Shown in pieces: positions 20,010-28,767 of a stretch of 64,000 bases of DNA. The notes below the pieces were generated by a model. It was not told where the DNA came from. It worked only from the letters and a program-made list of their open reading frames with translations, and ran no database searches. The DNA comes from Clostridiales bacterium. Lineage in GTDB: Bacteria; Bacillota; Clostridia; Oscillospirales; Acutalibacteraceae. Every line of letters starts with the position of its first letter. The stretch's first letter is position 1. The position numbers and the translations under genes were made by a program. The DNA lies in assembly GCA_024684435.1 (NCBI GenBank), contig JAIKWV010000018.1, forward strand, positions 1-64,000, read 5' to 3'.

Positions 20010-20037
20010 CTTGGTTTCTCCTTGAGGAGAAGCCAAG
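20010..20037. repeat. Inverted repeat upstream of the MMPL exporter
   Basis: CTTGGTTTCTCC at 20010-20021 pairs with GGAGAAGCCAAG at 20026-20037 around a 4-base loop, followed by AAAAATTCTCCC. The site lies ~85 bp before the exporter start. It could be part of a dispersed repeat or an RNA hairpin in the leader; no T-run follows. Confidence 0.6.
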
Positions 20038-20122
20038 AAAAATTCTCCCTCGGAGAGGAAGGCAAGAAATTGTAAACCCATAATTTTTGCTCTCACAACT
20101 CTGTTTCCATGGAGGTAATATA

Positions 20123-23100
20123 ATGATCAACAGAATATCCTCGTTTATCGCAAAGCATCCCAAAACGATACTGCTCATAGCAAGCCTTTTGCTCATACCC
20201 GCGGCAATAGGCTATATAAGCACATTTGTAAATTACGACATCATGTCCTATATGCCGGCGAGCGTTGAATCCGTTCAGGGCGAACAGCTTCTTGATAAGG
20301 ATTTCGACCTTGCCGCCAACGCCTTTCTGGTGATAACCGACATGAAGTCGAAGGACGTTGTGAAAATAAAGAACAGCATAGCGGAAATAGAAGGAGTCAA
20401 CAACGTTATATGGGTCGACGATGTGATGGACATAAACATCCCTCAATCCATGCTGCCCGATTCCGTAACTGAAATTTTCTATTCCACCGACAAGAGTTCC
20501 ACCCTTGTGATGGTCCAGTTCGATCAGGGCTCCGCCTCCACCCTCACGATGAACGCCATTAAAGAAATAAAATCCCTGCTCAACAAGCAGTGCTTCCTCA
20601 GCGGCATGAGCGCGATAATCGAGGACACCAAAGAGCTGACGGATTCCGAGGCGCCCTTCTACATCGCCGTGGCGATAATCTTAGCCCTTATCGCCCTGTC
20701 CTTTACAATGGATTCCTGGCTGCTGCCCTTTGTGCTTATTACGGCGCTGGGGTACGCGGTGGTCTACAACATGGGCACAAATTTTTTCATGCCCAAGGGA
20801 ATTTCATACATAACACAGAGCATCGCCGCCATACTTCAATTAGGCGTTACAATGGACTACTCCGTCTTTCTCATGGACAGATTCAATGAGGAGCTTGAAA
20901 CAGGAGACGACCGTACCGCCGCAATGTCCCGGGCTATCACGTCCACATTCCAGTCCCTTATAGGCAGCTCCCTCACAACGGTGTTCGGCTTCATTGCCCT
21001 GTGTTTTATGAGTTTCACTCTGGGCTTTGATATCGGCATAGTCATGGCGAAGGGCGTGTTGCTTGGCGTGCTCACGGTTGTCATAGTTCTGCCCACCTTC
21101 CTGCTGATTTTTTACAAGCCCATCAACAAGCTCAAACACAAACGGATCATACCGAATTTTTCAAAGCTCAACGGTTTTCTCATTAAACACAGAAAAGTTT
21201 TCGCAATAATTTTCTTCGTCCTAATCATCCCCTCATTTATTGCCAAGAGCATCGTGCCGTTGGACTACTGCATCGCAAACGCTCTGCCGGAACAGCTGGA
21301 TTCAGTTCAGGCGCTGGCAAAGCTCAAGGGCGATTTCAACATGGCGACAACTCATTTTGTCATAATAGATGAGGACGTCCCCTCCGGCAAGGTTTCGGAG
21401 ATGATATCTGAATTTGAAAAGGTGGACGGCATATCCACGGTGATCTCCCTTAACTCCTTCGTGGGACCCACGATATCCGAAAGTATGCTGCCGGATGAGA
21501 TAAAGGAGATCTGCATAAAGGGCGGACATCAACTGATGATGATGAACTCGGTGTATGAGGCGTCCTCGGACGAACAGAACGCTCAGATCGAGACCCTGAC
21601 GGAAATATTAAAGAGGTACGATCCCACAGGATATCTCACCGGAGAAGGGGTGCTTTCCAAGGATCTTATCGCCATCACGAACGTGGACTTCAAGGTCACC
21701 AACGCCATATCTATAGCGGCGATTTTCGTGCTGATAATGATCATCTTCAAATCAATTTCCATCCCGGTGCTTTTGGTGCTGTCCATTGAGCTGGCGATAT
21801 TCATAAACGGCGCTTTCCCGCTGGTCACCGGGGCGGACGTCTCATTCATCGCCCCCACGGTGATAAGCTGCGTCCAGCTGGGCGCCACGGTGGACTACGC
21901 CATACTTCTGACCACCAGATTCCGCGAGGAGCTTCGCAAGGGCACGGACAAAAAGACCGCCATGCACATCGCGGCAAACGCCAGCGACAAATCGATTTTC
22001 CAGAGCGCGCTGGTCTTCTTCTGCGCCACCTTCGGCGTCTATCTTGTGTGCAACGTGGAGATAGTCAGTTCCCTGTGCGCAATGCTGGCAAGGGGCGCGA
22101 TAATAAGCGCGCTGGTCATAGTTTTGTTCCTTACTCCCCTGCTCACATCCTTTGACGGATTCATAGATAAAACAACAATGGAATGGAAAAAGATCAAAGA
22201 TAAAACAGCTAAAACAAAAGGAGGAAAAAAGGCCGTGAAAGCTTCATCAGTTTTGAAAAAAGCAACAGCGATCTCAATGGTGCTGGCAATGCTTCTCTGC
22301 ATGGTCTCCTGCTCAAAAAAGACTGAACAAAAACCGGAGGAAACCACAGCCGGTTCAACGGCGCCGAAGGTTCAGCAGGTCTATTCTCAGGCGCCCTCCG
22401 CGGTCACCAAAGCGGAGACCGTATTCGTCAACCTGAAAAGGGACGGCAGTAAGGACAGCGTGAGCGTCACCGATTGGATACACACCGACAAGGGCGAGGT
22501 GCGTGTAAACGACCTGAGCGACCTCAATGATATCTACAATATCAAGAGCGATATCGAGCCGATAATCAACGGCGAAAATATCATCTGGGATATGCCGGAA
22601 ACCGACATCTATTACGGCGGTACAACGGACAAACAGCCCATAGTGGATTTTGAAATAAAATACTACCTTGACGGCAAGGAAATTTCCGGCGATGAGCTTG
22701 CGGGCAAGAGCGGAAAAGTCAAGATAGAAATAAACATGAAAAACAACGTGGAAAAAACCGTAAAAATGAACGGCAAAGATCAGAAAATATTTTTGCCCGT
22801 TATGGTGGTGGGCGGAATGATAATGCCCGAGGCGGATTTTTCCGGCATCACTGTTGAAAACGGCCGCGCCATCGGCGACGGAACGAAAGAGATCGTGGTA
22901 TTTTTCGGCATGCCCGGCATGAGCGAAAGCCTTGGTCTGGACGACATCGGCGTCAAGGATATGGGCGGACTTGTGATGGGCAACACCGCCTCCGTCACCG
23001 CGGAGACCGGCAGCTTCAATCTTGGCAATATGTACTTTGCCGCCCTGCCTATCGGTTCAATGGACCTTGATCTGCAAATGGGCGACTCCATGGACGATGT

Positions 23101-23878
23101 GAAATCCATCATATCAGTACTGAAAAATTTTCAGGACACCATCGGTACGATGGACACGAAAAAACTGATGTCGATTTTCACCTCCGACGTGAACGGTCTG
23201 AAGAATCTTACAGGCGTTCTTAGCAGCGTTGTTTCACTGTATAACGACAACAAAGCGCTCATAAAAGTTGTCTCGAAATATTCCGACCCGGAGAGTGTGG
23301 AGCAGCTCAAAAAGCTGCTGACATTCCTTGGCGATGAGAAGAATCAGAGAGCGATCTCCACCCTGTTGAACTCGGATATTTTAAGCGTGCTCACAGGTCT
23401 TTCGGAGCTGCGGGACACAGCTCCCCTGCTTGCCTCCCTCGCCGCGGAACTCCAGACTCCTGAGGTAAAGGCGGCCATCGACAGGTTGCCGGAAACACTT
23501 AAGCAACTTTCGGAGATCCAGGCTGTTCTCGACAAAAACAGCTCCACGATAAACACCCTGCTTGACTTTATATCCGGCAAGGGCGGCGACAGTTTGTCGA
23601 CCCTGCTGTCCCTGCTCCAGAAGACGGATATTTCATCCATAGCGGAAAAATATTCCGCCCTGACAGGCAACGCCGACGTGCTGCTTGAAAGGTGCGAAAA
23701 ATGGATGGAGGCAGGCAGAACTTTCAAAATATTCACCAAGGCCACGGATGAGATGAGCACCTCAGTAACGTTCATATATCAGACCCCGTCCATCAAGGTC
23801 AAGGTCGAAACGGAGCCCAACACCGCGGAGCAAAGCGGAGAATCCCCGCTGGACAGCTTCATAAAAAAATTCAGATAA
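20123..23878 (+). CDS. MMPL/RND-family exporter joined to a lipoprotein-like extracellular domain
   Basis: GGAGGT at 20111-20116 precedes the ATG at 20123, so the 12 codons upstream are not used. Residues 1-~700 are a complete MMPL transporter: two homologous halves, each with an extracytoplasmic loop and a membrane bundle. The conserved Asp-containing helices are visible as TMDYSVFLMDRF and TVDYAILLTTRF. Such proteins export lipids, peptides or other hydrophobic compounds using the proton gradient. From residue 705 the frame continues through a basic stretch and a lipoprotein-type signal (MLLCMVSC) into ~520 residues. These contain the YYLDGKEIS...LAGKSGKVKI motif known from surface proteins found beside Firmicutes RND systems, then a helical region. 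The substrate is unknown. It is monocistronic, with a terminator at 23900. Confidence 0.9.
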   Translation: MINRISSFIAKHPKTILLIASLLLIPAAIGYISTFVNYDIMSYMPASVESVQGEQLLDKDFDLAANAFLVITDMKSKDVVKIKNSIAEIEGVNNVIWVDDVMDINIPQSMLPDSVTEIFYSTDKSSTLVMVQFDQGSASTLTMNAIKEIKSLLNKQCFLSGMSAIIEDTKELTDSEAPFYIAVAIILALIALSFTMDSWLLPFVLITALGYAVVYNMGTNFFMPKGISYITQSIAAILQLGVTMDYSVFLMDRFNEELETGDDRTAAMSRAITSTFQSLIGSSLTTVFGFIALCFMSFTLGFDIGIVMAKGVLLGVLTVVIVLPTFLLIFYKPINKLKHKRIIPNFSKLNGFLIKHRKVFAIIFFVLIIPSFIAKSIVPLDYCIANALPEQLDSVQALAKLKGDFNMATTHFVIIDEDVPSGKVSEMISEFEKVDGISTVISLNSFVGPTISESMLPDEIKEICIKGGHQLMMMNSVYEASSDEQNAQIETLTEILKRYDPTGYLTGEGVLSKDLIAITNVDFKVTNAISIAAIFVLIMIIFKSISIPVLLVLSIELAIFINGAFPLVTGADVSFIAPTVISCVQLGATVDYAILLTTRFREELRKGTDKKTAMHIAANASDKSIFQSALVFFCATFGVYLVCNVEIVSSLCAMLARGAIISALVIVLFLTPLLTSFDGFIDKTTMEWKKIKDKTAKTKGGKKAVKASSVLKKATAISMVLAMLLCMVSCSKKTEQKPEETTAGSTAPKVQQVYSQAPSAVTKAETVFVNLKRDGSKDSVSVTDWIHTDKGEVRVNDLSDLNDIYNIKSDIEPIINGENIIWDMPETDIYYGGTTDKQPIVDFEIKYYLDGKEISGDELAGKSGKVKIEINMKNNVEKTVKMNGKDQKIFLPVMVVGGMIMPEADFSGITVENGRAIGDGTKEIVVFFGMPGMSESLGLDDIGVKDMGGLVMGNTASVTAETGSFNLGNMYFAALPIGSMDLDLQMGDSMDDVKSIISVLKNFQDTIGTMDTKKLMSIFTSDVNGLKNLTGVLSSVVSLYNDNKALIKVVSKYSDPESVEQLKKLLTFLGDEKNQRAISTLLNSDILSVLTGLSELRDTAPLLASLAAELQTPEVKAAIDRLPETLKQLSEIQAVLDKNSSTINTLLDFISGKGGDSLSTLLSLLQKTDISSIAEKYSALTGNADVLLERCEKWMEAGRTFKIFTKATDEMSTSVTFIYQTPSIKVKVETEPNTAEQSGESPLDSFIKKFR
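22235..23878 (+). other. Probable internal translation start: separate lipoprotein in the same frame
   Basis: AAAGGAGGA at 22217-22225 lies ~10 bases before an in-frame GTG at 22235 (codon 705 of the long frame). Starting there gives a 547-residue product opening with a textbook lipoprotein signal: KK, a hydrophobic core, and MVSC as a near lipobox. Either two products are made from one frame, or a former two-gene pair lost the stop between them. I read this from sequence; production of the short form is inferred. Confidence 0.55.
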
Positions 23879-23899
23879 AATCCGCACAATGAAATACAT

Positions 23900-23948
23900 C
23901 GGCGTTCTCAGGGAAAAAGCGTTTGCTTCTCCCGGGGCGCCGTTTTTT
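23900..23948 (+). terminator. Rho-independent terminator after the MMPL gene
   Basis: CGGCG at 23900 pairs with CGCCG at 23938-23942, with inner GGGA/TCCC pairing, followed by TTTTTT. It lies 21 bp past the stop codon. Confidence 0.75.
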
Positions 23949-23949
23949 A

Positions 23950-24345
23950 TGTGGAATGATGAATGCGGAATTGCTCCTCTCCGTCGTAGGCTCGCATACA
24001 TGCGTGCCGAAAACAGACTCCCTCTTTGAGGGAGCAGTCATGCGCCAGCATGACTGGGGGAGTTTTACTCCTTCAGTCACCGCTTTGCGGTGCCTTTCTC
24101 TGGGAGGAAGGCATTGAAAAGCGGCGGCAAGGATGTATCCTTGCCCTACATTTTAGGGTCGCCGAGGGCGAACCGCCGAAGCGCGTCCGGTGGACGATGA
24201 AGCGAGGCTGTGAGGTGAAAAAACATGGAGAATCATGAAGCGCTCCAAGCGAGTGAGGCGACCATGTTTTTGAGGGACCGTCGACCCCTACAATGATCAA
24301 CCTCCCTCATCGTTGGGCACGCATATATGCGTGCCGAAATCTGTT
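23950..24345. repeat. Composite of dispersed intergenic repeat elements
   Basis: About 400 bp without a credible gene. It holds a palindrome CGCATACATGCG (23993-24004) and a near copy CGCATATATGCG (24320-24331), both followed by TGCCGAAA. It also has a hairpin-rich block with CTCCCTCTTTGAGGGAG, and an inverted partial copy (24268-24297) of the repeat seen at 4495 and 19950. It looks like several short mobile or decayed repeats stacked together. Confidence 0.6.
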
Positions 24346-24396
24346 TTTTATACATAATTTTTTTAAAGTTTTTATCTAAAGTTTCGGATTGAGCTA

Positions 24397-24425
24397 TTGA
24401 CGGCGGGGCAAAACAATTATATAAT
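24397..24425 (+). promoter_or_regulatory. Sigma-70-type promoter of the ligase/racemase/asnB operon
   Basis: TTGACG at 24397-24402 and TATAAT at 24420-24425 are separated by 17 bp. The first gene starts 55 bp downstream. Confidence 0.8.
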
Positions 24426-24479
24426 GTATGGGTATTATTATAATGCGTTAATATGTGCTGTGAAGGGGAAAATAACGTT

Positions 24480-25697
24480 ATGGAATTTAAAGAATACGAT
24501 TTTTTGCCTGTGATCCTCGGCGGAGATATAACCGCTTACAGTCTTATCCGCTCCTTCTATGAGGAGTATCAGATCAAATCCCTTGCCGTGAATATGTCGC
24601 AGGGCGGCCCGGTGGTAATGAGCGGTCTTTGCGAAAGTATTTACTATGAAAATTTAGAGTCAAAAGAGGTGCTTCTGCCCGCTCTCATGGAGGTCGGCGA
24701 AAAGTACTCCAAGGACAAAAAGCTCCTTGTTCTCGGCTGCGGCGACTGGTACGTGCGTATGCTCATCGAGAACCGGGGAATGCTCTCAAAATATTACGTC
24801 ATACCCTACATCGATGAGGACACCATGAACCGCATCGTTTTGAAGGACAAGTTCTATGAGATCATGGAGGAGCTGAACATCCCCTACCCCAAGACCTTTG
24901 TCTACGACTGCAAAGAGAAAACTCCCCTGACCTACGATTTTGAATATCCGGTCATCGCCAAGACCGCCAACAGCGCCCTTTATCATTATGCAAAATTTGA
25001 GGGCAAAAAAAAGGTCTTCTGTCTAAACAGCAAGGAGGAAGTAGAAAAAATGCTTTCAAACCTTGCCAAGAGCAGTTACGATTACAAATTTCTCATTCAG
25101 GACAGGATCCCCGGGGACGATACGGGTATGCGGGTACTCACCTGCTACTGCGACCGCAACTCCGACGTGCGCTTTGTGTCCTTCGGTCACACCCTTCTTG
25201 AGGAGCACACTCCCTCCGCTCTGGGCAACCCCTGCGCCATAATCAACGAGGTGAACGCCGAGGTGGCGGAGCAGGCGGCACGTTTTCTCAAGCACGTTGG
25301 TTATGTGGGTTACGCTAATTTTGATCTTAAGTACGATCCCCGTGACGGCAAGTATAAATTCTTTGAGATAAACATCCGCCTTGGCAGAAGCAATTACTAT
25401 GTGACCGGCAGCGGCTTCAACACCGTAAAATACCTTGTGGACGACTTCATTTACGGCAAGGATTTTGAGGGCATGACCGTGGCGGACAAAGAACATCTTT
25501 TCACCTTTGTTCCCAAGTGCGTTATCAAAAAATTTGTTCGCGACAAAGAGCTTCGTGACAGGGCGCTGAAGCTGTTCAGAAACGGCGAGTGGAGCAACCC
25601 CATAATCTTCAAGCCCGACATGACTTTGAAACGTTGGCTCTATGTTGCGGCATACGAAATAAATCAGATCAAAAAGTTCAACAAATATTACAAATAA
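24480..25697 (+). CDS. ATP-grasp carboxylate-amine ligase, probable D-aspartate ligase (Asl-like)
   Basis: The start chosen is the ATG at 24480, 11 bases after AAGGGG; nine upstream codons lack a site. The protein has 405 residues. It opens FLPVILGGDITAYSLIRSFYEEY, the N-terminal pattern of the Enterococcus faecium D-aspartate ligase family as I recall it. The ATP-grasp core is visible: YPVIAKTANS, then FLIQDRIPGDD, then the metal-binding segment FDLKYDP...FFEINIRLGRSN. Members join a carboxylate to an amine with ATP through an acyl phosphate. It is first in the operon, 25 bp before an Asp/Glu racemase, with an Asn-synthetase-type amidotransferase third. That combination supports a role in adding D-Asp to the peptidoglycan stem Lys. 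The family is firm, the exact substrate inferred. Confidence 0.85.
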   Translation: MEFKEYDFLPVILGGDITAYSLIRSFYEEYQIKSLAVNMSQGGPVVMSGLCESIYYENLESKEVLLPALMEVGEKYSKDKKLLVLGCGDWYVRMLIENRGMLSKYYVIPYIDEDTMNRIVLKDKFYEIMEELNIPYPKTFVYDCKEKTPLTYDFEYPVIAKTANSALYHYAKFEGKKKVFCLNSKEEVEKMLSNLAKSSYDYKFLIQDRIPGDDTGMRVLTCYCDRNSDVRFVSFGHTLLEEHTPSALGNPCAIINEVNAEVAEQAARFLKHVGYVGYANFDLKYDPRDGKYKFFEINIRLGRSNYYVTGSGFNTVKYLVDDFIYGKDFEGMTVADKEHLFTFVPKCVIKKFVRDKELRDRALKLFRNGEWSNPIIFKPDMTLKRWLYVAAYEINQIKKFNKYYK

Positions 25698-25722
25698 CTT
25701 CAGACCGGGGAAGTGTCTTAAC

Positions 25723-26472
25723 ATGATAAATAACGCTGTTGGGATAATCGGCGGGCTGGGCCCTATGGCGACGGTTTATTTTTATGAGCTTGTGCTGTCC
25801 ATGACCGACGCCGAATGCGATCAGGATCATGTCAACATGGTCATACTCAACCACGCCAGTATCCCGGACCGCACCGCCTACATCTGCGGCAGGAGCGCCG
25901 ATTCGCCTCTGCCCTACATGATAGAGGACGCGAAAAGGCTTCAGACCGCCGGGGCAAAATTTATCGTTATACCCTGCAACACCGCCCACTATTTTTTCGA
26001 TGAGATCGAAAACAGCGTGTCGGTGCCTGTGCTCAACATAGTGACCGAAACAGTAAAGGCGGCAAAGAAAAGATATAATAATATCCGCCGTGTGGGAGTC
26101 CTCGCCACCGACGGCACACTGCTCACCCGCACCTATGAATTGGCCTGTGAAAAGGCGGGGCTTGAGTGCGTAACGCCGGATGAGGACGTTCAGGCGGAGC
26201 TTATGGATTTTATTTACGGCGACATCAAGGCGGGCAGACCCGTTGATAAAAATAAACTTGAGGGATTCTTTGAGCATATGCGCTCAAAGGGCTGCGGCTG
26301 TATCATACTGGGCTGTACAGAGCTTTCCGTGGCAAAGCGGGATTGCTCCGCAACGGATGAGGACGTGCTTGATTCCCTTGAGGTGCTTGCATTGCGCACA
26401 ATAGAGCAATGCGGTAAACATATACGAAGAGAATTTTTACAGAGAGGTGATGTGGAATGTGCGGTTTTGTAG
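25723..26472 (+). CDS. Aspartate/glutamate racemase family protein
   Basis: This 249-residue protein carries the hallmarks of cofactor-independent Asp/Glu racemases: IIGGLGPMAT at the N-terminus and the two catalytic cysteines in IPCNTAHYF (~residue 86) and LGCTELSV (~residue 198). It interconverts L- and D-aspartate (or glutamate) by two-base catalysis in the cytoplasm. It lies 25 bp after the ATP-grasp ligase, and its last 16 bases overlap the next gene, so expression is probably coupled. With the ligase it would supply D-Asp for cell-wall cross-bridges. MurI is less likely because the GLGPMAT opening is that of the RacD branch. Confidence 0.88.
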   Translation: MINNAVGIIGGLGPMATVYFYELVLSMTDAECDQDHVNMVILNHASIPDRTAYICGRSADSPLPYMIEDAKRLQTAGAKFIVIPCNTAHYFFDEIENSVSVPVLNIVTETVKAAKKRYNNIRRVGVLATDGTLLTRTYELACEKAGLECVTPDEDVQAELMDFIYGDIKAGRPVDKNKLEGFFEHMRSKGCGCIILGCTELSVAKRDCSATDEDVLDSLEVLALRTIEQCGKHIRREFLQRGDVECAVL

Positions 26473-28295
26473 GATATATTGACGCGCAGACTCCCGTTGA
26501 GGATTCCGTTATCAGAGAGATGGCGGAGCGTATAAAGCACAGAGGTCCGGATCAGGACGATTATTACGTCGAGGACGGAGCCGCTCTCGGGTTCAGACGG
26601 CTGAGCATTATCGACCTTGACAACGGCAGTCAGCCCATAGTGAACGAGGACGACACAAAGGTCCTTGTTTATAACGGCGAAATATACAACTATCAGTCCC
26701 TGCGTGAAGAGCTGAGGAAAAAAGGTCATATCTTTAAGACGGAAACGGACTCCGAGGTGCTCATCCACGGTTACGAAGAATACGGTGCAGAGCTGCCGAA
26801 AATGCTCCGGGGAATGTTCGCCTTCGTCATCTGGGACAAGACGGAGAAAAAGCTCTTCGGCGCAAGGGATATTTTCGGGATAAAGCCGTTTTATTATTAT
26901 CTTGAAGACGGCAAGTTTCTATTCGGCTCAGAAATAAAGAGTTTTCTGCCTTATCCCGGATTCAAAAAAGAGCTGAACATCGACCGCATACCCGAGTATC
27001 TTTCCTTTGAATATATCCCCAACAACGAGACCCTTTTCAAAAACGTCTACAAGCTTTTAGGCGGAGAATATTTTACCTACGCCGACGGCAAAATGGAAAT
27101 AAACAGATACTTCGATTTTAAGTACGAAATAGACGAAAGCAAAACTCTGGATCAGTGGGCCGATATCATCACGGAGACCTTCGCAGGCTCCACCGCGGCT
27201 CACAAGATCTCCGACGTGGAGGTGGGCTGTTTCCTCTCCAGCGGCGTGGACAGTTCATACACCGTCCATGAGCTTGCCAAGCTTCAGAAATTAAAGACAT
27301 TTTCCGTAGGTTATGAGGAAGAAAAATACTCCGAGCTTTCATACGCTCAGGAGTTTGCAAGAGTGGACGGAGTGGAAAACTTCTCAATTAAAATTTCCGC
27401 CGACGATTTCTTCGGCATTGCTCCCACCGTTCAGTATTTCATGGACGAGCCTCTGCCAAACCCCTCCGCCCTGCCCCTTTACTTCCTCGCGAAGAAAGCT
27501 TCGGAGTACGTTAAGGTCGTCCTTTCCGGAGAGGGCGCGGACGAGCTTTTCGGCGGCTACAATTACTACAAGGAACCCCTTGACTACGCGAAATATATGA
27601 AGGTGCCCCAGCCTGTGCGTACAGCGCTTGCCGCCGTTGCGTCGGTGGCTCCGAAATTCCACGGCAAGCGTTTTCTTGTCAGGGGCAAATACCCCATCGA
27701 AAAGCGTTACATCAGGAACAATTACGTTTTCGATTTCACCGAGCGGGACAAGTATCTGGCGAAAAAGATCCCCTCGAAAAATCCCGCGGAGTACACCAAA
27801 TGCCACTTTGAAAAAGTCAAAGATCTTGACGATGTTACAAAGATGCAGTTCGCTGATATAAACACCTGGCTCCTTTACGATATCCTTCAGAAAGCGGACA
27901 AAATGAGCATGGCGAACAGCCTTGAGCTCCGCGTTCCCTTCCTTGACAGAGAGATGCTCAAGGTCGCTTTGAGCATCCCCGCAGAATACCGTGTAAGGCA
28001 GGACAAGACCAAGGTGGCGCTCCGTGAGGCGGCGCTGCGTCAGCTCCCGCCCAAGACGGCGAATATGCGCAAGCTGGGCTTCCCCGTTCCTCTCAACGAC
28101 TGGCTCAAGCAGGAAAAATATTACAACATGGTCAGCGAAAAATTCAACAGCGACATCGCGAAGGAATTTTTCAATGTTTCCGCAATAATGAAACTGCTCA
28201 ACGACCACAGGGACGGCAAGGCCAGCAACATGAAAAAAGTCTGGTCAATATACACCTTCATAATCTGGTACGAGGAATACTTTATCAAACACTGA
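26457..28295 (+). CDS. asnB: Asparagine synthetase-type glutamine amidotransferase (AsnB/AsnH)
   Basis: The 612-residue protein has an N-terminal class II glutaminase domain whose catalytic Cys2 is exposed after Met removal (MCGFVGYI). The synthetase domain shows the PP-loop SSGVDSS at ~residues 262-268. Glutamine-derived ammonia is transferred to an aspartyl carboxylate activated with ATP. The start overlaps the racemase gene by 16 bp, with GAGGTGA as the ribosome site. A housekeeping AsnB role (free L-Asn) is possible. The position behind a D-Asp-type ligase and a racemase instead recalls AsnH, which amidates D-Asp cross-bridges in lactic acid bacteria. The two options cannot be separated from sequence alone. 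Confidence 0.9.
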   Translation: MCGFVGYIDAQTPVEDSVIREMAERIKHRGPDQDDYYVEDGAALGFRRLSIIDLDNGSQPIVNEDDTKVLVYNGEIYNYQSLREELRKKGHIFKTETDSEVLIHGYEEYGAELPKMLRGMFAFVIWDKTEKKLFGARDIFGIKPFYYYLEDGKFLFGSEIKSFLPYPGFKKELNIDRIPEYLSFEYIPNNETLFKNVYKLLGGEYFTYADGKMEINRYFDFKYEIDESKTLDQWADIITETFAGSTAAHKISDVEVGCFLSSGVDSSYTVHELAKLQKLKTFSVGYEEEKYSELSYAQEFARVDGVENFSIKISADDFFGIAPTVQYFMDEPLPNPSALPLYFLAKKASEYVKVVLSGEGADELFGGYNYYKEPLDYAKYMKVPQPVRTALAAVASVAPKFHGKRFLVRGKYPIEKRYIRNNYVFDFTERDKYLAKKIPSKNPAEYTKCHFEKVKDLDDVTKMQFADINTWLLYDILQKADKMSMANSLELRVPFLDREMLKVALSIPAEYRVRQDKTKVALREAALRQLPPKTANMRKLGFPVPLNDWLKQEKYYNMVSEKFNSDIAKEFFNVSAIMKLLNDHRDGKASNMKKVWSIYTFIIWYEEYFIKH

Positions 28296-28310
28296 GAACG
28301 GATCTTACAA

Positions 28311-28733
28311 ATGGAAGAAAATTATATCATAAATATTCTTGACACCCATGAAAACAACGGCGAAAAAAGTCAGGCGGAGCTCAATACCGTGGGCAGATTT
28401 TCCGTTACGGATTACGGCTTTTCCATGTCCTACAGAGAGCAGGACGATACACTGAAAAGCTGTGTGACCACTCTTGATATTTTCGGGCCGGACAAGGTCA
28501 TCATGTCCCGCACAGGGGACTATACCACCGAGATGGTGCTGGAAAACAAAAAGAGGAACAGCTGTTATTACAGCACCCCTATGGGCGACCTTTTCATGGG
28601 CGTTTACACGAAAAAAATAGATCACGATCTTACAGCTGACGGAGGTACCCTTGAGCTCAATTACACAATTGACTTTAACGCAGGGATCCTCTATGAAAAC
28701 AGCCTGAGCATATCGGTCAAAAGAGCTCAGTAG
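28311..28733 (+). CDS. DUF1934 (YwiB-like) protein
   Basis: A 140-residue cytoplasmic protein of predicted calycin-like beta-barrel fold, recognised by overall pattern (strands around TTLDIFGPDKVIMSRTGDYTTEMV and LELNYTIDF). Its biochemical role is unknown. It starts 15 bp after asnB and ends 34 bp before argS. The same neighbour pair, ywiB-argS, occurs in Bacillus subtilis, which supports both the assignment and an ancient link to argS. Confidence 0.8.
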   Translation: MEENYIINILDTHENNGEKSQAELNTVGRFSVTDYGFSMSYREQDDTLKSCVTTLDIFGPDKVIMSRTGDYTTEMVLENKKRNSCYYSTPMGDLFMGVYTKKIDHDLTADGGTLELNYTIDFNAGILYENSLSISVKRAQ

Positions 28734-28767
28734 ATCAAGCTTCAATAATTACGGATGGTGAATAAAT

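Larger units (their letters stand above)
19601..20122. other. Divergent intergenic region between the giant gene and the MMPL exporter
   Basis: About 520 bp without a gene. The minus-strand leader of the giant gene is ~115 nt if the TATAAT-like box at 19719-19714 is its -10; its -35 is poor. The middle is very A+T-rich. The right third holds a dispersed repeat copy (19950-19990) and a hairpin at 20010-20037. No convincing plus-strand promoter for the exporter was found. Confidence 0.5.

Noticed and set aside
20087..20122. Upstream start for the MMPL protein
   Set aside because: The 12 extra codons would overlap the GGAGGT site that fits the ATG at 20123.
24026..24238. Small frames in the 23.9-24.3 kb block
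   Set aside because: They coincide with palindromic repeat elements, have no ribosome sites, and encode no recognisable protein.
25056..26277. Minus-strand frames of 222 and 199 codons over the ligase and racemase genes
   Set aside because: Both lie wholly antisense to genes with clear motifs, and show low-complexity Val/Gly-rich translation.
27384..28208. Minus-strand 274-codon frame across the asnB gene
   Set aside because: The plus strand encodes a complete, well-conserved AsnB; the antisense frame has no ribosome site or family resemblance.
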